Source of the DNA: Dioscorea cayenensis subsp. rotundata
Lineage: Eukaryota > Streptophyta > Magnoliopsida > Dioscoreales > Dioscoreaceae
Reading direction: 5' to 3'
DNA: 64,000 bases
Assembly (NCBI RefSeq): GCF_009730915.1
Contig: NC_052474.1
Span: 4,251,501 to 4,315,500 of the forward strand
The position numbers were made by a program, and so were the translations under genes. Positions 35,659 through 48,200 of the stretch are shown piece after piece; the stretch's first letter is position 1, and each line of letters begins with the position of its first letter. The notes below the pieces were generated by a model. The model did no database searches, had not been told where the DNA came from, and saw only the letters and a program-made list of their open reading frames with translations.

Positions 35659-35923
35659 TCAACCATGTTTTACAAAGAAATATAGCGCCGCAAATCTTTG
35701 GACCATGAATTGAAAGAAAATCTAACCGCATATCTTTTGTTGTGATAGTAACCTGGCGTAAATCTGGGCGTTTATAATTTCCACAATTTTTCTTTCCCGA
35801 CTTATTATTATTCTCCAAATCGGGATTCATGCGCGTGATCCCATTGTCCCCGCCACTACCTCTGAAGAAACATAACCACCACCCGTACTCGTACCCCCAA
35901 GTCCCCCCAATAAAAAAATAAAT

Positions 35924-35969
35924 AAATAATAATAATAATAATAATAGTAATAATAATAATAATAATAAT
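35924..35969. repeat. AAT/TAA microsatellite
   Basis: An almost pure trinucleotide run. A similar run is at 39,740-39,779 (ATT). Confidence 0.9.
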
Positions 35970-36389
35970 GGGGAAATGTGCTTATGCCAAGCACCACGAT
36001 TCTTGATTCTTTCAACAATTTAGTAAAAATAAAAACTTGATTCCAGTTTACTCATTCATAAGTATAATTTGAGAATTGATCCCCGTATTATACATCCGGG
36101 TTCCAGTACTATTTGGTACTGTTCATATTCATAAAAAAAAGACATTTATCGTCTATTATTCAAAAAAATAATAATAATAATAATAATTTGAGAGTTGAGC
36201 CACAAAATTTAAACTAAACTTTTTTTTTTCTCTTTATTATTGTATCCTTCTTTAAAAAAAAATCTTTACTTTAAATTTCCAAACATTGGCATTTCATTCT
36301 TTCCCAAAATTAAAAATAGAGAGTCAGAATTCAAATCCTTGGGGTTTTTATATAATAAATCACCTTTTTGATTATACCACCACTTAAAA

Positions 36390-36569
36390 AATATATAATT
36401 TTTTTTTTTAATAAAATAGATAAACCACAAATAATAACAATATTCAAAAGGATAGATGAAAAAAAACAAAAACAAAACAGTGGACTGCTATCCTCACCAG
36501 GAGTGAGGAGATCAGAGTACATAGAAAGCAAAAACGAGAGAGGGAAGCGGAGAACAATATATAATTTTT
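36390..36569 (-). mobile_element. LINE 3' tail of about 152 bp with 14-bp target-site duplication
   Basis: AATATATAATTTTT occurs at 36,390-36,403 and 36,556-36,569. The minus-strand insert begins with a T run and GATAAACCACAAATA. It carries the hairpin CCTCAC-CAGGA-GTGAGG and then AGATCAGAGTACAT, matching the 3' UTR of the 21.7-23.8 kb LINE (GTGAGGGAACAGAGTACAAC). Confidence 0.8.
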
Positions 36570-36797
36570 CTTTTACAAAAGAAAAACTTTTAATTAAACT
36601 ATTAAATCTATCCATATAATTTTCCATATAATTTTCCTTTCATTCTTTCCATAGATATCTTCCATCCAAACACAAAACCAACCAACTTCACAAACACACA
36701 TTAAAAACAAGATTGGTTCCAATTTCTCACTATAAACTAATCATATATATATATATATATATATATAATATACATATTAAACAAACAAAGATGAAAA

Positions 36798-37301
36798 TCA
36801 GTGGAAGAGTTGAGGTTTGGTGGACTCAGCAATGATACGGGTACGTACCCTCTCGAAGGTGGCTACGGGACACGGTATCGTGATCCCACCCGGGTGCTCA
36901 TAACCAAACTCCTCCTCCGCTTCTCTTAACAACTCCCCAAACAATGGATGGTTAAAGTATATCACCGGCACAACGTACCGCTTCGATCCTGATCCATCTT
37001 CTTCTTGTCCTCTTTGCCCGCCGCCTTTCACTCCACTACCCACGTACACCGCCAAATGCCCTCTCGGCGGTGGTTTTTCGCCGGTGCAGGACGTCTCTAT
37101 CCGCCGGTAATCTGTTCTTCCTCCTCCGCCGCCGCCACCGCTGCAGGCAAAGAACCGGCGAGCCCAGTCGAAGAGACGCGGTTTTGAGGGTTTGGGGGTC
37201 GTGGAGTCGAGGCGTTGGTATCGATTTGGGCGGCGGAGGAGTACGCATCTCCATACTCTGATCAGGCGACGGCCAAGACGAAACCCTCTTTTTGTTTTCA
37301 T
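36798..37301 (-). CDS. SAUR-family auxin-responsive protein
   Basis: Small auxin-up RNA proteins are fast auxin-induced regulators of cell expansion; many inhibit PP2C.D phosphatases at the plasma membrane. Single exon, 167 residues, from [19 protein letters not shown] (37,301) to the stop at 36,798. The basic N-terminus is followed by a Gly-rich insert and the SAUR domain: [11 protein letters not shown], then [37 protein letters not shown]. The frame is open upstream to 37,721, but that part is low-complexity leader sequence, so I start at the ATG next to the conserved basic motif. The domain is split by an unusual Gly/Gln/Glu-rich insert ([18 protein letters not shown]). No intron, as usual for SAUR genes. 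Confidence 0.9.
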   Translation of the reverse strand: MKTKRGFRLGRRLIRVWRCVLLRRPNRYQRLDSTTPKPSKPRLFDWARRFFACSGGGGGGGRTDYRRIETSCTGEKPPPRGHLAVYVGSGVKGGGQRGQEEDGSGSKRYVVPVIYFNHPLFGELLREAEEEFGYEHPGGITIPCPVATFERVRTRIIAESTKPQLFH

Positions 37302-37739
37302 CGATCCTTGACGAATCGGTGGAATTAGAGCTATAAACCTAGAAAAAGGAGATGTTGTGATGGAGAGGAAAAGGAAAAGGGTTTGCTGGAGCTTAGGAAA
37401 AGGGCCAGAGGTCGGCAATGGACAGAGTGAGGAAGGAGATGAAGAGGGAGACGTTAGAGATAGAAGAGGGGAGGTTGGACATCCTCCCCAAGGGATAGGG
37501 GGATCTTTGTGGCTTGGGAGATGGAGAAGAAGGGGTGCAAAGATAGCAGCTTTGAGCTTCTCTCTTGGCGATTGAATGGAAATAGAGAGAAGAGAAGCTT
37601 GAAAAAGATGATTCTTTGATGTCTCTTTGGATTCAGAGGAGTAGCAGAGAAGAAGAAGAAGGGTTGGTTGTTGTAAGCGAAACCGAGATAGAGATATAGA
37701 TATAAATAGAATGAATGACAATGGAATCCCATAAAAATT

Positions 37740-38470
37740 TCATTTATTTATTTAAGTTTTTTTTTATTACATTTATATATATATATATATATATGTATGT
37801 ATATATATTCGGTTTTCTTTTGATTTTTGATTTTTGATTTTTTTAAAATATTTGGGTATCGTTGAAAATGTTTTAAATTTTTTTCAGGATTTTTTCATAG
37901 ACCTGCTTGAAAAATTGAGCACTTCCAGGGAAGTTTCTGATTTACTTTTATAATTGCGCATAGTTTTTATAACCTCAACCATTATTGTTAATATTTGTGA
38001 TTTCTTAATCCCTCATTATGCAAGAGAAAGAGTTACATGTTGGCTGTTGTTGAGGTGCGAAGGTGTTAATTTAGTTATTTGAAATTTAATTAAATATAAA
38101 AAATTAAATTTGAAATTTTGTATTGGTGAGAGAAGAATTATGTTTTGAACTTTTTAAATATATGAAGAAACGGTGAAAATGGATTATTAATTAATGGAGG
38201 ATGTGGAGAGGGGCTTTACACTTATACATCTTATATTGGAGTTACTTTGGGAATGAGTGATTATCTTGTCGTTATTACTTCAGTTACCTGCCAAATTAGT
38301 TTGGTATTTTTTTTTATGGAATATTTCTTATTTATCATTTTAGAATTTATTCCTATTTTTATTTAAAAAAAATATTTATGTGTGATATCAACTGACTAAT
38401 GGAAAAGTTGGTGACTAGTCACACATCTTCTCCCCAACAAGAGATCTTAGGTAAGAAAATTACTTTTTTT
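37740..38470. other. Intergenic, AT-rich
   Basis: Upstream region of the SAUR gene. AT/TA microsatellite at about 37,777-37,808. No gene or clear AuxRE cluster seen. Confidence 0.45.
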
Positions 38471-38787
38471 TTATAAAAGTATAATACTTGAACTGGTCTC
38501 TCTATTTTTCTCTCTTTTTTTTTAGTCCCTCTACTCAGAAATACTCCAAAGTAGTCCCTCTATTTTTTAAAATAGTTCTACTTAGCCACTTCTACTCTAA
38601 AATAGACCAATTATTGGTTGTACTTTTCAAGAGTAGAAGGACTAGATGGGAAGAGATTAAAGGTAGAGAGACTAAATTGGATCATTTTTAAGGGTAGAGG
38701 GATTAGTGGGCGCATTTCTGAGTAGAGAGACCAAAAGAGAACAAGAAGAAAAATAGAGGAACTAATTTGAGTATTATATTTTTATAA
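38471..38787. mobile_element. MITE-like element with terminal inverted repeats of about 70 bp
   Basis: The left end TTATAAAAGTATAATACTTG (from 38,471) pairs with the right end ...TTGAGTATTATATTTTTATAA (to 38,787). The next block, CTCTCTATTTTTCTCT, pairs with GAAGAAAAATAGAGGA, and CTCTACTCAGAAAT with ATTTCTGAGTAGAG. About 317 bp, non-coding. The target-site duplication is not clear in AT-rich flanks. Confidence 0.7.
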
Positions 38788-39740
38788 ATAATAAAAATAG
38801 TTTCAGTATATATATATATATATAGAAAGAGATTTTAATTACATAATACATATTAAAAATAATAAATTTGGAACAATGATCGATAAAAAGATGTAGTAAA
38901 GGCTGCCATTTTTATAGACTCAATAACTAAATTGGCCCTTCACATAGATTATATATGTACCCTTTTATAACTTAAAAAAAAATAATAATAATTTGGAATG
39001 TGTAGTTGCCCTCTGTTTTTTAATTAAATAACTCTGATGTGAGCCTTATAAAAACAAAATCATTAACTTTTAAATTCACTCAATTATACAATACAAAAAT
39101 TGGTAAATAATATATATATATATATATATATATTATTGATGTGTATGTGTTGCACAATTGATTGATAGTTGGTTGACAGAAAATTAAACAATATTATCAC
39201 AAACACAAATTTAATCCGTAAAATCAATTCAAAAATGTTGGACGCATTGCTTGCTATTGATATTTATGTATATGTATATTATTTTTTATTTGAAAATACG
39301 AAACAAAGGATCACCAGGTGATTAAACTTCAATAACTAGTCGCATGTGGAAATTAATGTTTTGGTCAACAATAAAACTCTCAAATATGAAAGCTACCTTA
39401 TAGACATATATGACAATCATATAATCATCTCAAGTACAAGCCGTATTTTAATCGGATAAATATTACACTTATAATAAGAGAGTTGATATTTCACTCCTCT
39501 CACACCTTAAAATTAATGATTCAATCTCATAACTTGTTTATATTTATCAAATATATATACATAAAAATAACCAATTTCTAATTAATACCAACATAAACTC
39601 AAATTTCAAACATATTTTAATATATTGTGCATATTAAATAGGGAAAATGATCACGTCATCAAGCCCTTAAATTTTTTTCATTATTCTAAAAGTTCTTAAT
39701 TTTTTTCAAATCATACTCTAAACATCTTTATGGTTACTAA

Positions 39741-39779
<39 letters not shown>

Positions 39780-40830
39780 GTTTTTTTTTTCCAAACTCAA
39801 TAAGAGTAGCTTAATTTTGCTTTTGCTTCAGCCTTGATGAGAGGTCGCCCCTATGTTAGACACGTTCATCTCAGCCTAAGCAAAAGGTCACAAAGGACAT
39901 CTTAGACATATTTAATTAAATTTAAAAACAAATTAAATAGAGATAATTTTAAACTTGATTAATTAATTTAAAAGGCCAAAAATAATTACTGGAGATATTA
40001 AAATTTAAGAAAGAACTCTAGTTGGCTTTGCCTATTAAATCATGTAGTGATCATTCAGGTTCCTCAAGGCTGGCATCTCACACAAAATAACATTTTCATC
40101 CACTTTTGGATAAAATTATCAAGTAAACCTTATATTTTTTTTAATACACAATTTAACTAAATATTCAATTCTCAATTCTATTATCTCTGTTCCTCACATG
40201 AATCACTTATTTTTTAACTATTTTTTTTTTAATAAATACAAACTCCCTCAACCCTGCATTGTGTTGGAAGCAAGTCTGGCAAGTTAATCTCAAGGCCTTT
40301 TATTTAAAAAAGAAAATAAACTACCATCTCTAGATCTTAGCTAAAATTTTATTTTAAACTTCTAAAAAAATTATCAATTTTGTTATAATATAAATTTATT
40401 TTATTTATTTTTTTTCATTCTCACATAAAGTCACAGCTTTGGTTGAGTCAACAGTGAGTGGGGCGGCCAGCAACTTCTCCCAACCTTTATTAGTAGGCCT
40501 CTTCTCCTCCATCATCAATTTCTTGATTAAAGTACAAGTGTACAACTTTGAAAAAATCAATGAAGGGGACCAAGGAGCTCAGGCCACAAAATCCTAAATT
40601 AAAGGAGGAAAATAACAACGTTTTTTTTTTTTGCTAAAAAAAATAACAACGTTAGCAAAGAGTCGTAGCTAGTAGTAGACTAACTAGCAGCAGCAGAAGT
40701 AGAAGAATAAAGATGGAACTCTATTCATTGATTCAAAAGGCATTAATTGATTAATTTAATGATTGATAGTTCTCTCTAGAGTTATTGACCCAAAGAAAAA
40801 GCGCGAGGCAGGTCCAGCCTCCCCCTAACT
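38788..40830. other. Intergenic, AT-rich with microsatellites
   Basis: AT runs at 38,805-38,822 and 39,110-39,134, and an ATT run at 39,740-39,779. No supported gene. Confidence 0.5.
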
Positions 40831-40833
40831 CCT

Positions 40834-41607
40834 TGTTTGGTTCATAGGCCGGGAGTGAGAAAGAGTAAAAAAATAAAAATAAAAAAAAAAATAAAATAAA
40901 ATAAAAATTTATGTTTGGTTCAATAGAGGAGTGTGGAGGAGTAATCTATTTTTTTATTTAATTGGAAGGATGAGTGAGGAGAGATATAATATGTATTTTA
41001 CTAATTTGTCTTTTTTATATAAAACTGATCATAATAATTTTTTTTATGTATTTAAGATTATTATGTACAAACTTTGTTAAAATTAATATTAAGATTACTA
41101 ATAATATTATTTATACAATATTATTATTATTATTATAAAAAATAATATTATTTTTAAACTAATACTATAATTATTCAATTTTTTATATTATTATTCAAAA
41201 AATATTATTATTAATCTTCAATTGACACATTAAACTATTAAGAAAATAATAATAATGTGAAAAATAAAATAAAATTTTAAATAGTTATTATGGTAATTTC
41301 TCAAATTAATAAAGGGTAATTTGGTATTTTTATAAAAATTTAATAAGTAAAAAATAAGGTTTTAATAAATAAAAAATATAATGAAAATTATTGGAAATAA
41401 ACAAAGGACAATATTGGTATTTTATGTTATTTTAAAAAATAAAAATAAAAACACTCATTTTCCCAAAAAAAACCTCAATTTCGGGGAGTGGGTTATGAGG
41501 GGGCACCCTCCTCACCCCCTCTCACCCTCCCTTCACTCTCTCAAACAAACACTCACTTCACCCCCAAACACCCCTTCACCCCTCCCCACTCCCCCATCCA
41601 AACACAT
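40834..41607. mobile_element. Candidate MITE with GTTTGG...CCAAAC ends
   Basis: The left end (TGTTTGGTTC, then GGGAGTGAG) pairs with the right end (ACTCCCCCATCCAAACA) after reverse complementing. The interior is very AT-rich. The repeat is short and the duplication unresolved. It fits the common GTTTGG-type plant MITEs. Confidence 0.4.
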
Positions 41608-41705
41608 TTAAAAGAAATAAAAGAAATAATAATAATAAAAAAAACTAAAACATTAATAACACAAGTGCATAAGCACTGAAAATAGTCTCCATTCAATGTA
41701 TGGTA

Positions 41706-42450
41706 CTAGTTTGTAGGGCTATAAACGAAGCGAGCCGAGTCGAGTCGAGCTTTGCCTTGTTCAAGCTTGGCTCATTACTAATTAATCAAGCTCGAGCTAG
41801 AGTCGAGCTTTCTTCGAGCTTCATTTTTCATGTTCAAGCTTTGCTCGTTACTATTTTAACCGAGCTTGAGCTCTAATCGAGCTTATTTCGAGCTTCATGC
41901 TCAAGCTCAACTTGTTATTAAAATTCGAAGCTTAACCTTATCTCGTTAGCTTAATTAAGGCTTGACTATTTTTTTATATTCTATTTTTTTATTTAATAAA
42001 GTATCATTTAAAGTTTATTTAATGAATCATTATCAAGTGTGACTCAACTCGATTTGAGTTTGAGGATTAAAAAAATAATTCAAGCTTGTTTATGGAATCA
42101 TTAAGGTTTGAGTTCAAGTTTGTTAAAATCTTCATTAAATAAGTTAACAAATAATTATAATTATAACAAAATAAACATTGTGATGTAACTAATTGTTACA
42201 AATAAAATTGGAAATGATACTATAAACGAGATTTTAATTATACAATAAACAAGTTGTTCAAAAGATTTAATGAGGCGAGCTTGGTGGTGTTCAAGCTTGG
42301 TTCGTTTCTCTTACAAACTTATTTAACTTAATGAACTAGCTGACCTGAGCTTTTAACGAGCTGAGCCTTTAAATAGTAGTTTAGAGCTCTATATGTGTGA
42401 CTCAAATTGACAACAATGACATAGTCACATATACACCTTAATATACATAT

Positions 42451-42491
<41 letters not shown>

Positions 42492-42690
42492 CGAGCTTAC
42501 AACCGAGCTTATAAACGAGCTTGTTTACGAGCTTGTTAGCGAACTGTGTTCGCGAGCCAAAATAAGCCTAGCTTTCAGCTACTCAAGCTTGGCTCGTTTA
42601 TAATATGAGCTGAACAGGAACGAGCCCTTGTCGAGTAAAACACCGAACCACTCACGAACGGCTCGACTCAAATACACCCCTACTAGTTTG
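41706..42690. mobile_element. hAT-type non-autonomous element with 8-bp target-site duplication
   Basis: CTAGTTTG flanks at 41,706-41,713 and 42,683-42,690. The element (41,714-42,682, 969 bp) starts TAGGGCTATAAACGA and ends TCAAATACACCCCTA, imperfect inverted repeats of the TAGGGGTGTA type. Both subterminal regions are packed with GAGCTTG/CAAGCTC/TCGAGC words in both orientations, as expected of hAT transposase-binding repeats. An AT microsatellite is at about 42,462-42,488. No coding capacity. Confidence 0.8.
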
Positions 42691-43485
42691 GTTTTCTCTC
42701 TCATCTTCTTCATTGTGATTGTAACTGTTGAAAACAGACACAATAGCCACCTTGTCAGGTTCTCCTCAGCCTTTTCATATTCACCATGCAATTGAAAAGA
42801 GCCACAGAATATTCTCCTTTTTTTTTCTTTTATTTATTCCTCTTCACTTAATTCATTGTGCCCCTGTCAATGTCATTGTCATTCTGGTGATTGTTTATGC
42901 AATGCAAAGTTGTGACCATTGCTAGCTTGGGCAGGATTTTTTATATATAATGATTTTAGTATAGGCAAGTTTCTAGAAACAAAATTGTGATTTGTTCGTT
43001 TTGTTCAAAAAATAAATATGAGTTCAAATTGAAAAAATAATGTAAATAAACCCCTACACGGCTACACCCATGGCCCATCCATCTATTTCATCTCAACCTT
43101 GTATTTGGGGAGTTAAACTCTTAACTTTTCACATGCGAATCAAATGTTCTTAGAAAATTAATTCAGTAGATTCAATTCCGTGACAGTTACCATGGAATTA
43201 AGACGTGACTTATTCTTAGTTATGAGTTTATAAAATTTATTATTTATTTATATAATATAAGAATAGAATGGTAGTTATCTTAAAAGATTGATACCCTTTA
43301 CTCTAAAAGTTATCAAATTGAAGCAATTCAATAAGTGAGGATGAGCCAGATTTTATAAAATGGATGAAAACAAGAAAATAAATAATAATTCACTTTTTTA
43401 TAAAAGAATTGAATTGAGATATAGATAAGCAAATAGAAATGATTTAGAAAAGCATATAAATAAATATCATTTTTTAAGAAACATA
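42691..43485. other. Intergenic, nothing recognised
   Basis: No supported gene or repeat end. Confidence 0.45.
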
Positions 43486-44113
43486 TAGGGTTCGTTTGAT
43501 TTATACATGAGTACATCACAAGAAGTACAACATTGTCCAAGTGTTTGAGTATACCACAAATATTTGTATTGTTCTTTGTTTGATATTTAGTGGACTTCAC
43601 AAAAAAAATTGTATTGTTTTTTGTTTGATTTACATAAGTACTGAACTAAAAACTGTAAAAATACTATGATACCTTTTGTATAATCTTTTATTGTTTTAGA
43701 AAAGAAAATTTAGAACAAAATATTTTAAAATTTCTTCTTATTTTTAATAGTCACCACTTAATTTTTTTATAATTTGTAAAACTATTAGTGCATAATTATA
43801 TTTTTTACTTTCTAAAATACATTAATTAATAATTTTTTACTAAATATATTTTTTTATTTCCAAAATTTTTTGATTGGATTGTGTTGATGTGTTGTAATTT
43901 TTAATTTTAATTAGAGGCAAAACTGTCTTTTAATTGTGTTGTACCACAATTAAAAAGCTATATTGTGGTTTTTGTGGGATAAAAATTTTAGCAATTTGTA
44001 TTGTACTTAACTAACTTCTAATGATGTACTCCAATCCTATTTGTAAATCAAATAAAGGGTAAGAGAGTTTGTGCTATGTTATCCTTCATTTTTTCGCATA
44101 TCAAATACACCTA
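43486..44113. mobile_element. Candidate MITE with TAGGGTTCGTTTGAT / ATCAAATACACCTA ends
   Basis: The ends are imperfect inverted repeats of about 15 bp. Subterminal words TGAGTACATCAC near the left end and GATGTACTCCAA near the right end are also inverted. About 628 bp, AT-rich, non-coding. No duplication resolved. Confidence 0.4.
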
Positions 44114-45059
44114 AATAATTTTTTAATTTCACAAATGGAGGGGACTGAAATATGCAAAAATATTATAATGATTGTCTACCATGATGATGTGAATATATAT
44201 ATACATCGTATGAAATAGTCAAATTATATAACTTTCGTAAAAATAAAATTATATATATATATATACAATGTGGGCAAGACATTATTGAATATCTTTTATT
44301 TAAACCTTAACCACGTTTAAGAAGAGAGTCAAACACTAGACTTCACGTGTAGAAATCAAATGTATTACCATCCGATAAACCTCGCCCATGTTTGAAAAAG
44401 ATGTCAAACACTCAACTTCCTGTGTGGGAGTCCAATGCCATTTTCTTTATATATGGTGGGAATATCCTTAACCATTCAACGATCTGGATTGAAGAACTTA
44501 CGACAGACACTTGTTTTTCATAATTTAGAATAATATTAATATTTATGGCCTCTCAAATATCTATATAACCCCAGTTTCCATTCTCCGTCCAAAGTATGTA
44601 CTTTTCCTTAACACTTCTCATAAAAACAGAATTGTCTCCTTCTTTTTCTTCTTTTTAGAATCAGAGCAGATGTTTCATGGAAGCTTCCTTTATCCACAAA
44701 GCTCTTTGTTTCAGTTTCTTCACCTCTTAATTATGATCAAGTCTCACATCATTTAACTAAATAAGTTCACTTTTAAACCGATTAAATTAAATACTAAAGT
44801 AAAGGAGTTCAATGGCTCTGGACAACTACTCTTTTGTTTTTTATCTGCATGCCAGTACAAATGGAATGAGTCAGAAGTTCATAACTTTTGTTCTCCATTA
44901 AATTTTTCACTATGACCAAGATGTTAAAAAAAGTGCCAAGTGCTGCATCAGCTCAAATTGATAGTTTGTAGTGCATTGATATTCAGAGTCTTAATGTAGA
45001 TCAACTTCTCTGACCTTTTTATGGATTTGAATGCCATGTTTCTCATTGAATAATTCTTC

Positions 45060-45228
45060 AATCCTTGATAAATAGTGTGAACATTGGAGTTCAAAAATGA
45101 AAAAGGAAATAAAATAAAAAAATGAATAAAAATCCAATATTCTTAAATCCTTGATAAATAGTGTGAACATTGGAGTTCAAAAATGAAAAAGGAAATAAAA
45201 TAAAAAAATGAGTAAAATCCAATATTTT
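45060..45228. repeat. Near-identical 86-bp tandem duplication
   Basis: The unit starting AATCCTTGATAAATAGTGTG at 45,060 is repeated from 45,146. It includes GAACATTGGAGTTCAAAAAT and differs by only a couple of bases near its end. The high identity suggests a recent duplication. Confidence 0.9.
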
Positions 45229-45239
45229 TGTTTTTTCTT

Positions 45240-48200
45240 TTTTAAATCACATGATGAAATATTGAAATGTGAAAAAGATGGCACAAAGCCACAAAGGTAT
45301 GGAAGAAAATCAAAATAAAAGCATTTTAGATGTAGGATAAAGTAACCTGACTTTTAGGCCTGAGGAAAGGTCATCAAGTAGCATTGCAAATGTGCAACAT
45401 CACTTTTAAACAAACAAACTTTGAATTCAAAGTGGATCCTTTATAACTGCATTAAAGATTAGAACAAACAAACGCCATACAAATGCATGAGGTTAGGCAT
45501 CCTTTTACATATAAAGTACCTGTCATTGCCGCTTCGTTAAGTTAGTAGTGTAGCCTGAATGATGATGTATTAATTAATTAATTAATAAATTAATTTGCTT
45601 GCACACCTCTACAAAATTTAAATGTTATTCATATATATATATATATATTTATCACAAGTCAATTAAAAAATTTTATAAAAAAATCAATATATATTTCATA
45701 AAATTTGCAAACAGATCTTCAGCCATAAATATATATGAGCAAATAAAAACATCTACATATAAGCTACTTAAAGCAAGCAATTCTTTTTGTTAATTTAATA
45801 TAATGATATACATAAAGTCTTAATTAGTTGTTTAATTTTTTGGTTAACAAGTATGATGCTAAATGCTTATGATGTTGCTACTCAATGGATCACTTCAGTA
45901 GTGGTCTGATGATTCATTGGAACTGTTTGTTTGGCATATCTCTTGCTGCACCAGATCTCCACTAATAGAGAAATTTATCTAATACCTAAAAAATAAATTA
46001 TATAACTTTGAACGTTTCAAGAGTTTACATCCTAATCAATAGTTTTTAAAAACAAAATCTGTCATGAAAGTAAAAGTAGAATTTGCCCAAAAGAACAAAA
46101 CAACATTCAGAAATGATAACTGCAAATGTGAAGCATATAAACTGAATTTCCATTTCAGGGGACACCACCAACAATTAACAGTAAGTTAATAAAAGTATTA
46201 AGCTTACTGGACTTAATCAGAGATGTTTGTTCTGCACCATCACACGAAGATTTCAATATCTGAAGTCTCTTCCGAATCGACCCACAATAAAGATAAACCC
46301 TCGCGAAGCACATCACGTTCCATCGAGTAGTACCACTTCAGCTTCTACATGCAACTCTAATGATGTTCATCAGTTTATGTTAGCAAATGCGATATTTTTC
46401 CATCCGCAAAGGAATCCAGCTGCTGTTGTCAGATGCATGGTCTCTTCATAAACTTCTCACAACCTTCAAATCACAATTAAGATACAGATTAATGACAGGA
46501 AACTTCCTTGACATCTTTGTGTAATAATATAAAAAAAAGGACTGAATTATGAAATCATTCAAGCTATTCAAACAGCTTCTCTATCATGAGTTTTATATGA
46601 ATAATTATATCTGTATGATATTTATGTGAATATTAAAGATCATATTAACCTGTACATTGTAATGTATGTGTCACCTTCTCATTGATATCAAGATCATTGA
46701 CAAAGAAAAGAAGACCAAGGCAGATATATAATCACTATCTAACCAGTATGCATCATGATGAGATATCTGACAATCATTTGTCACCAGAAGCATGTGGAAA
46801 ACCTAGAGTTTTGCTTGATGGCTGGGGAATAATTTTCTCCACTTCAATTTGTCAATAAACAGATAACCTGTATAGGCCAACTCTCCGACATGACAGAAGG
46901 GTCAATTTTCAATGTCAATAAACCCAGATTCTTCTTCTAAATTAAAACCTGGGCTTTATGTGGACGCTCTGATGCTTAGATATTGGCATAATGTTCAAGT
47001 CTCCAATCAGATTAGGGGTCAGGGAGAATTGGATATTCCAAGGGGCAAGGTGCTGCTGATCAATATTTCCTGTCATCAACAAAAAATTACCCCAACATTT
47101 AAGTTTAAAAACAGAAGTTGGTGATCAGAAACAAATGGATGACATGGCAATTGGTGGGAAAGCTAGCGCAAAAAGTTTAGTAGTTAAACAGAAAATTGTC
47201 TAATTGAGCAAGCATATAAAATATTACAACCTTAAAGGTTAGACATCATCAAGATGAGCCCAATAGCGGTCCAGTGAAAAATAAGTAACCCATTCAGAAA
47301 CCACTCTGAATGGAATCACGCATGCTGGCTTTAGAAAAAAAAATATTGTAAATGATCAATTCAATGGAGAAATACACTCAATGGGCATTCAAAATGGAAT
47401 CACGCATGCTGGCTTTATAAAAAAAAAAAAGCAGTTCTGATTTTGTTTATATTTCAAGCAACTGATTTGCTTATTACCATAACTTGTGCATTATTGCACT
47501 ATTAAGTACATATTCCACAAGTAGCATGATAATAATTTTTCTAAAAAAACACTAGCAAGTTTGATGGATAAAAGGTAGGGAGCACCAAAACCACCAAGCA
47601 AGCATAAAAGGGCAAGTTTTTTAGCTATTGGCTGTAATCAAGAAAACAGGAAAATCATATTTGATCAATTTGGTTGACAAAGGGCAAAATTCTTTGCAAC
47701 CTGCAACCTCTGCAATGGGAAATAAATTGATGTGTGTACCAGTGATGCTATTGCTGAGGAGCGTGTTTTGACGCCATACACTGTACAGTGACTTCATCAG
47801 CTTATATCTTTTCAAGAGTGATAAATCTTTCAGGTTGCTCCATATGCATCTTCACACAAAAAGAACAAACAACCATCAAAGGTTGGCCTGCAGCCAATGT
47901 TGTCTTTCAAGAACCAGGAAAGTACATACATTTGAGTCAACGAGAGCTAAGGCAGCATGAACATCGCAATTGAATACTCATTCACTAATATTAAGGAATC
48001 AATGTTAAATTATCAGCTGCCGTTCATAGGCAACTTGATTTAGCAATCATGCCAACTAAGGGTGATTGAAAAGCTCCAAGTTCTAGAGTGAGTATATATT
48101 ACAAAATGTAAACAAAATATTGTCATTTTAGAATCCTTTATTACTAACTAGCTTAAAGCAATGCTGTTTGAGTAGCCTGTATTGAGAAGACTATGCTGGT

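Noticed and set aside
37302-37721. 140-residue N-terminal extension of the SAUR protein
   Set aside because: Low-complexity leader with no family support; the SAUR N-terminal basic motif begins at the chosen ATG.
46227-47124. Short plus-strand frames of 70-74 codons in the 46-47 kb region
   Set aside because: No family similarity, no splice support, and random-looking composition.
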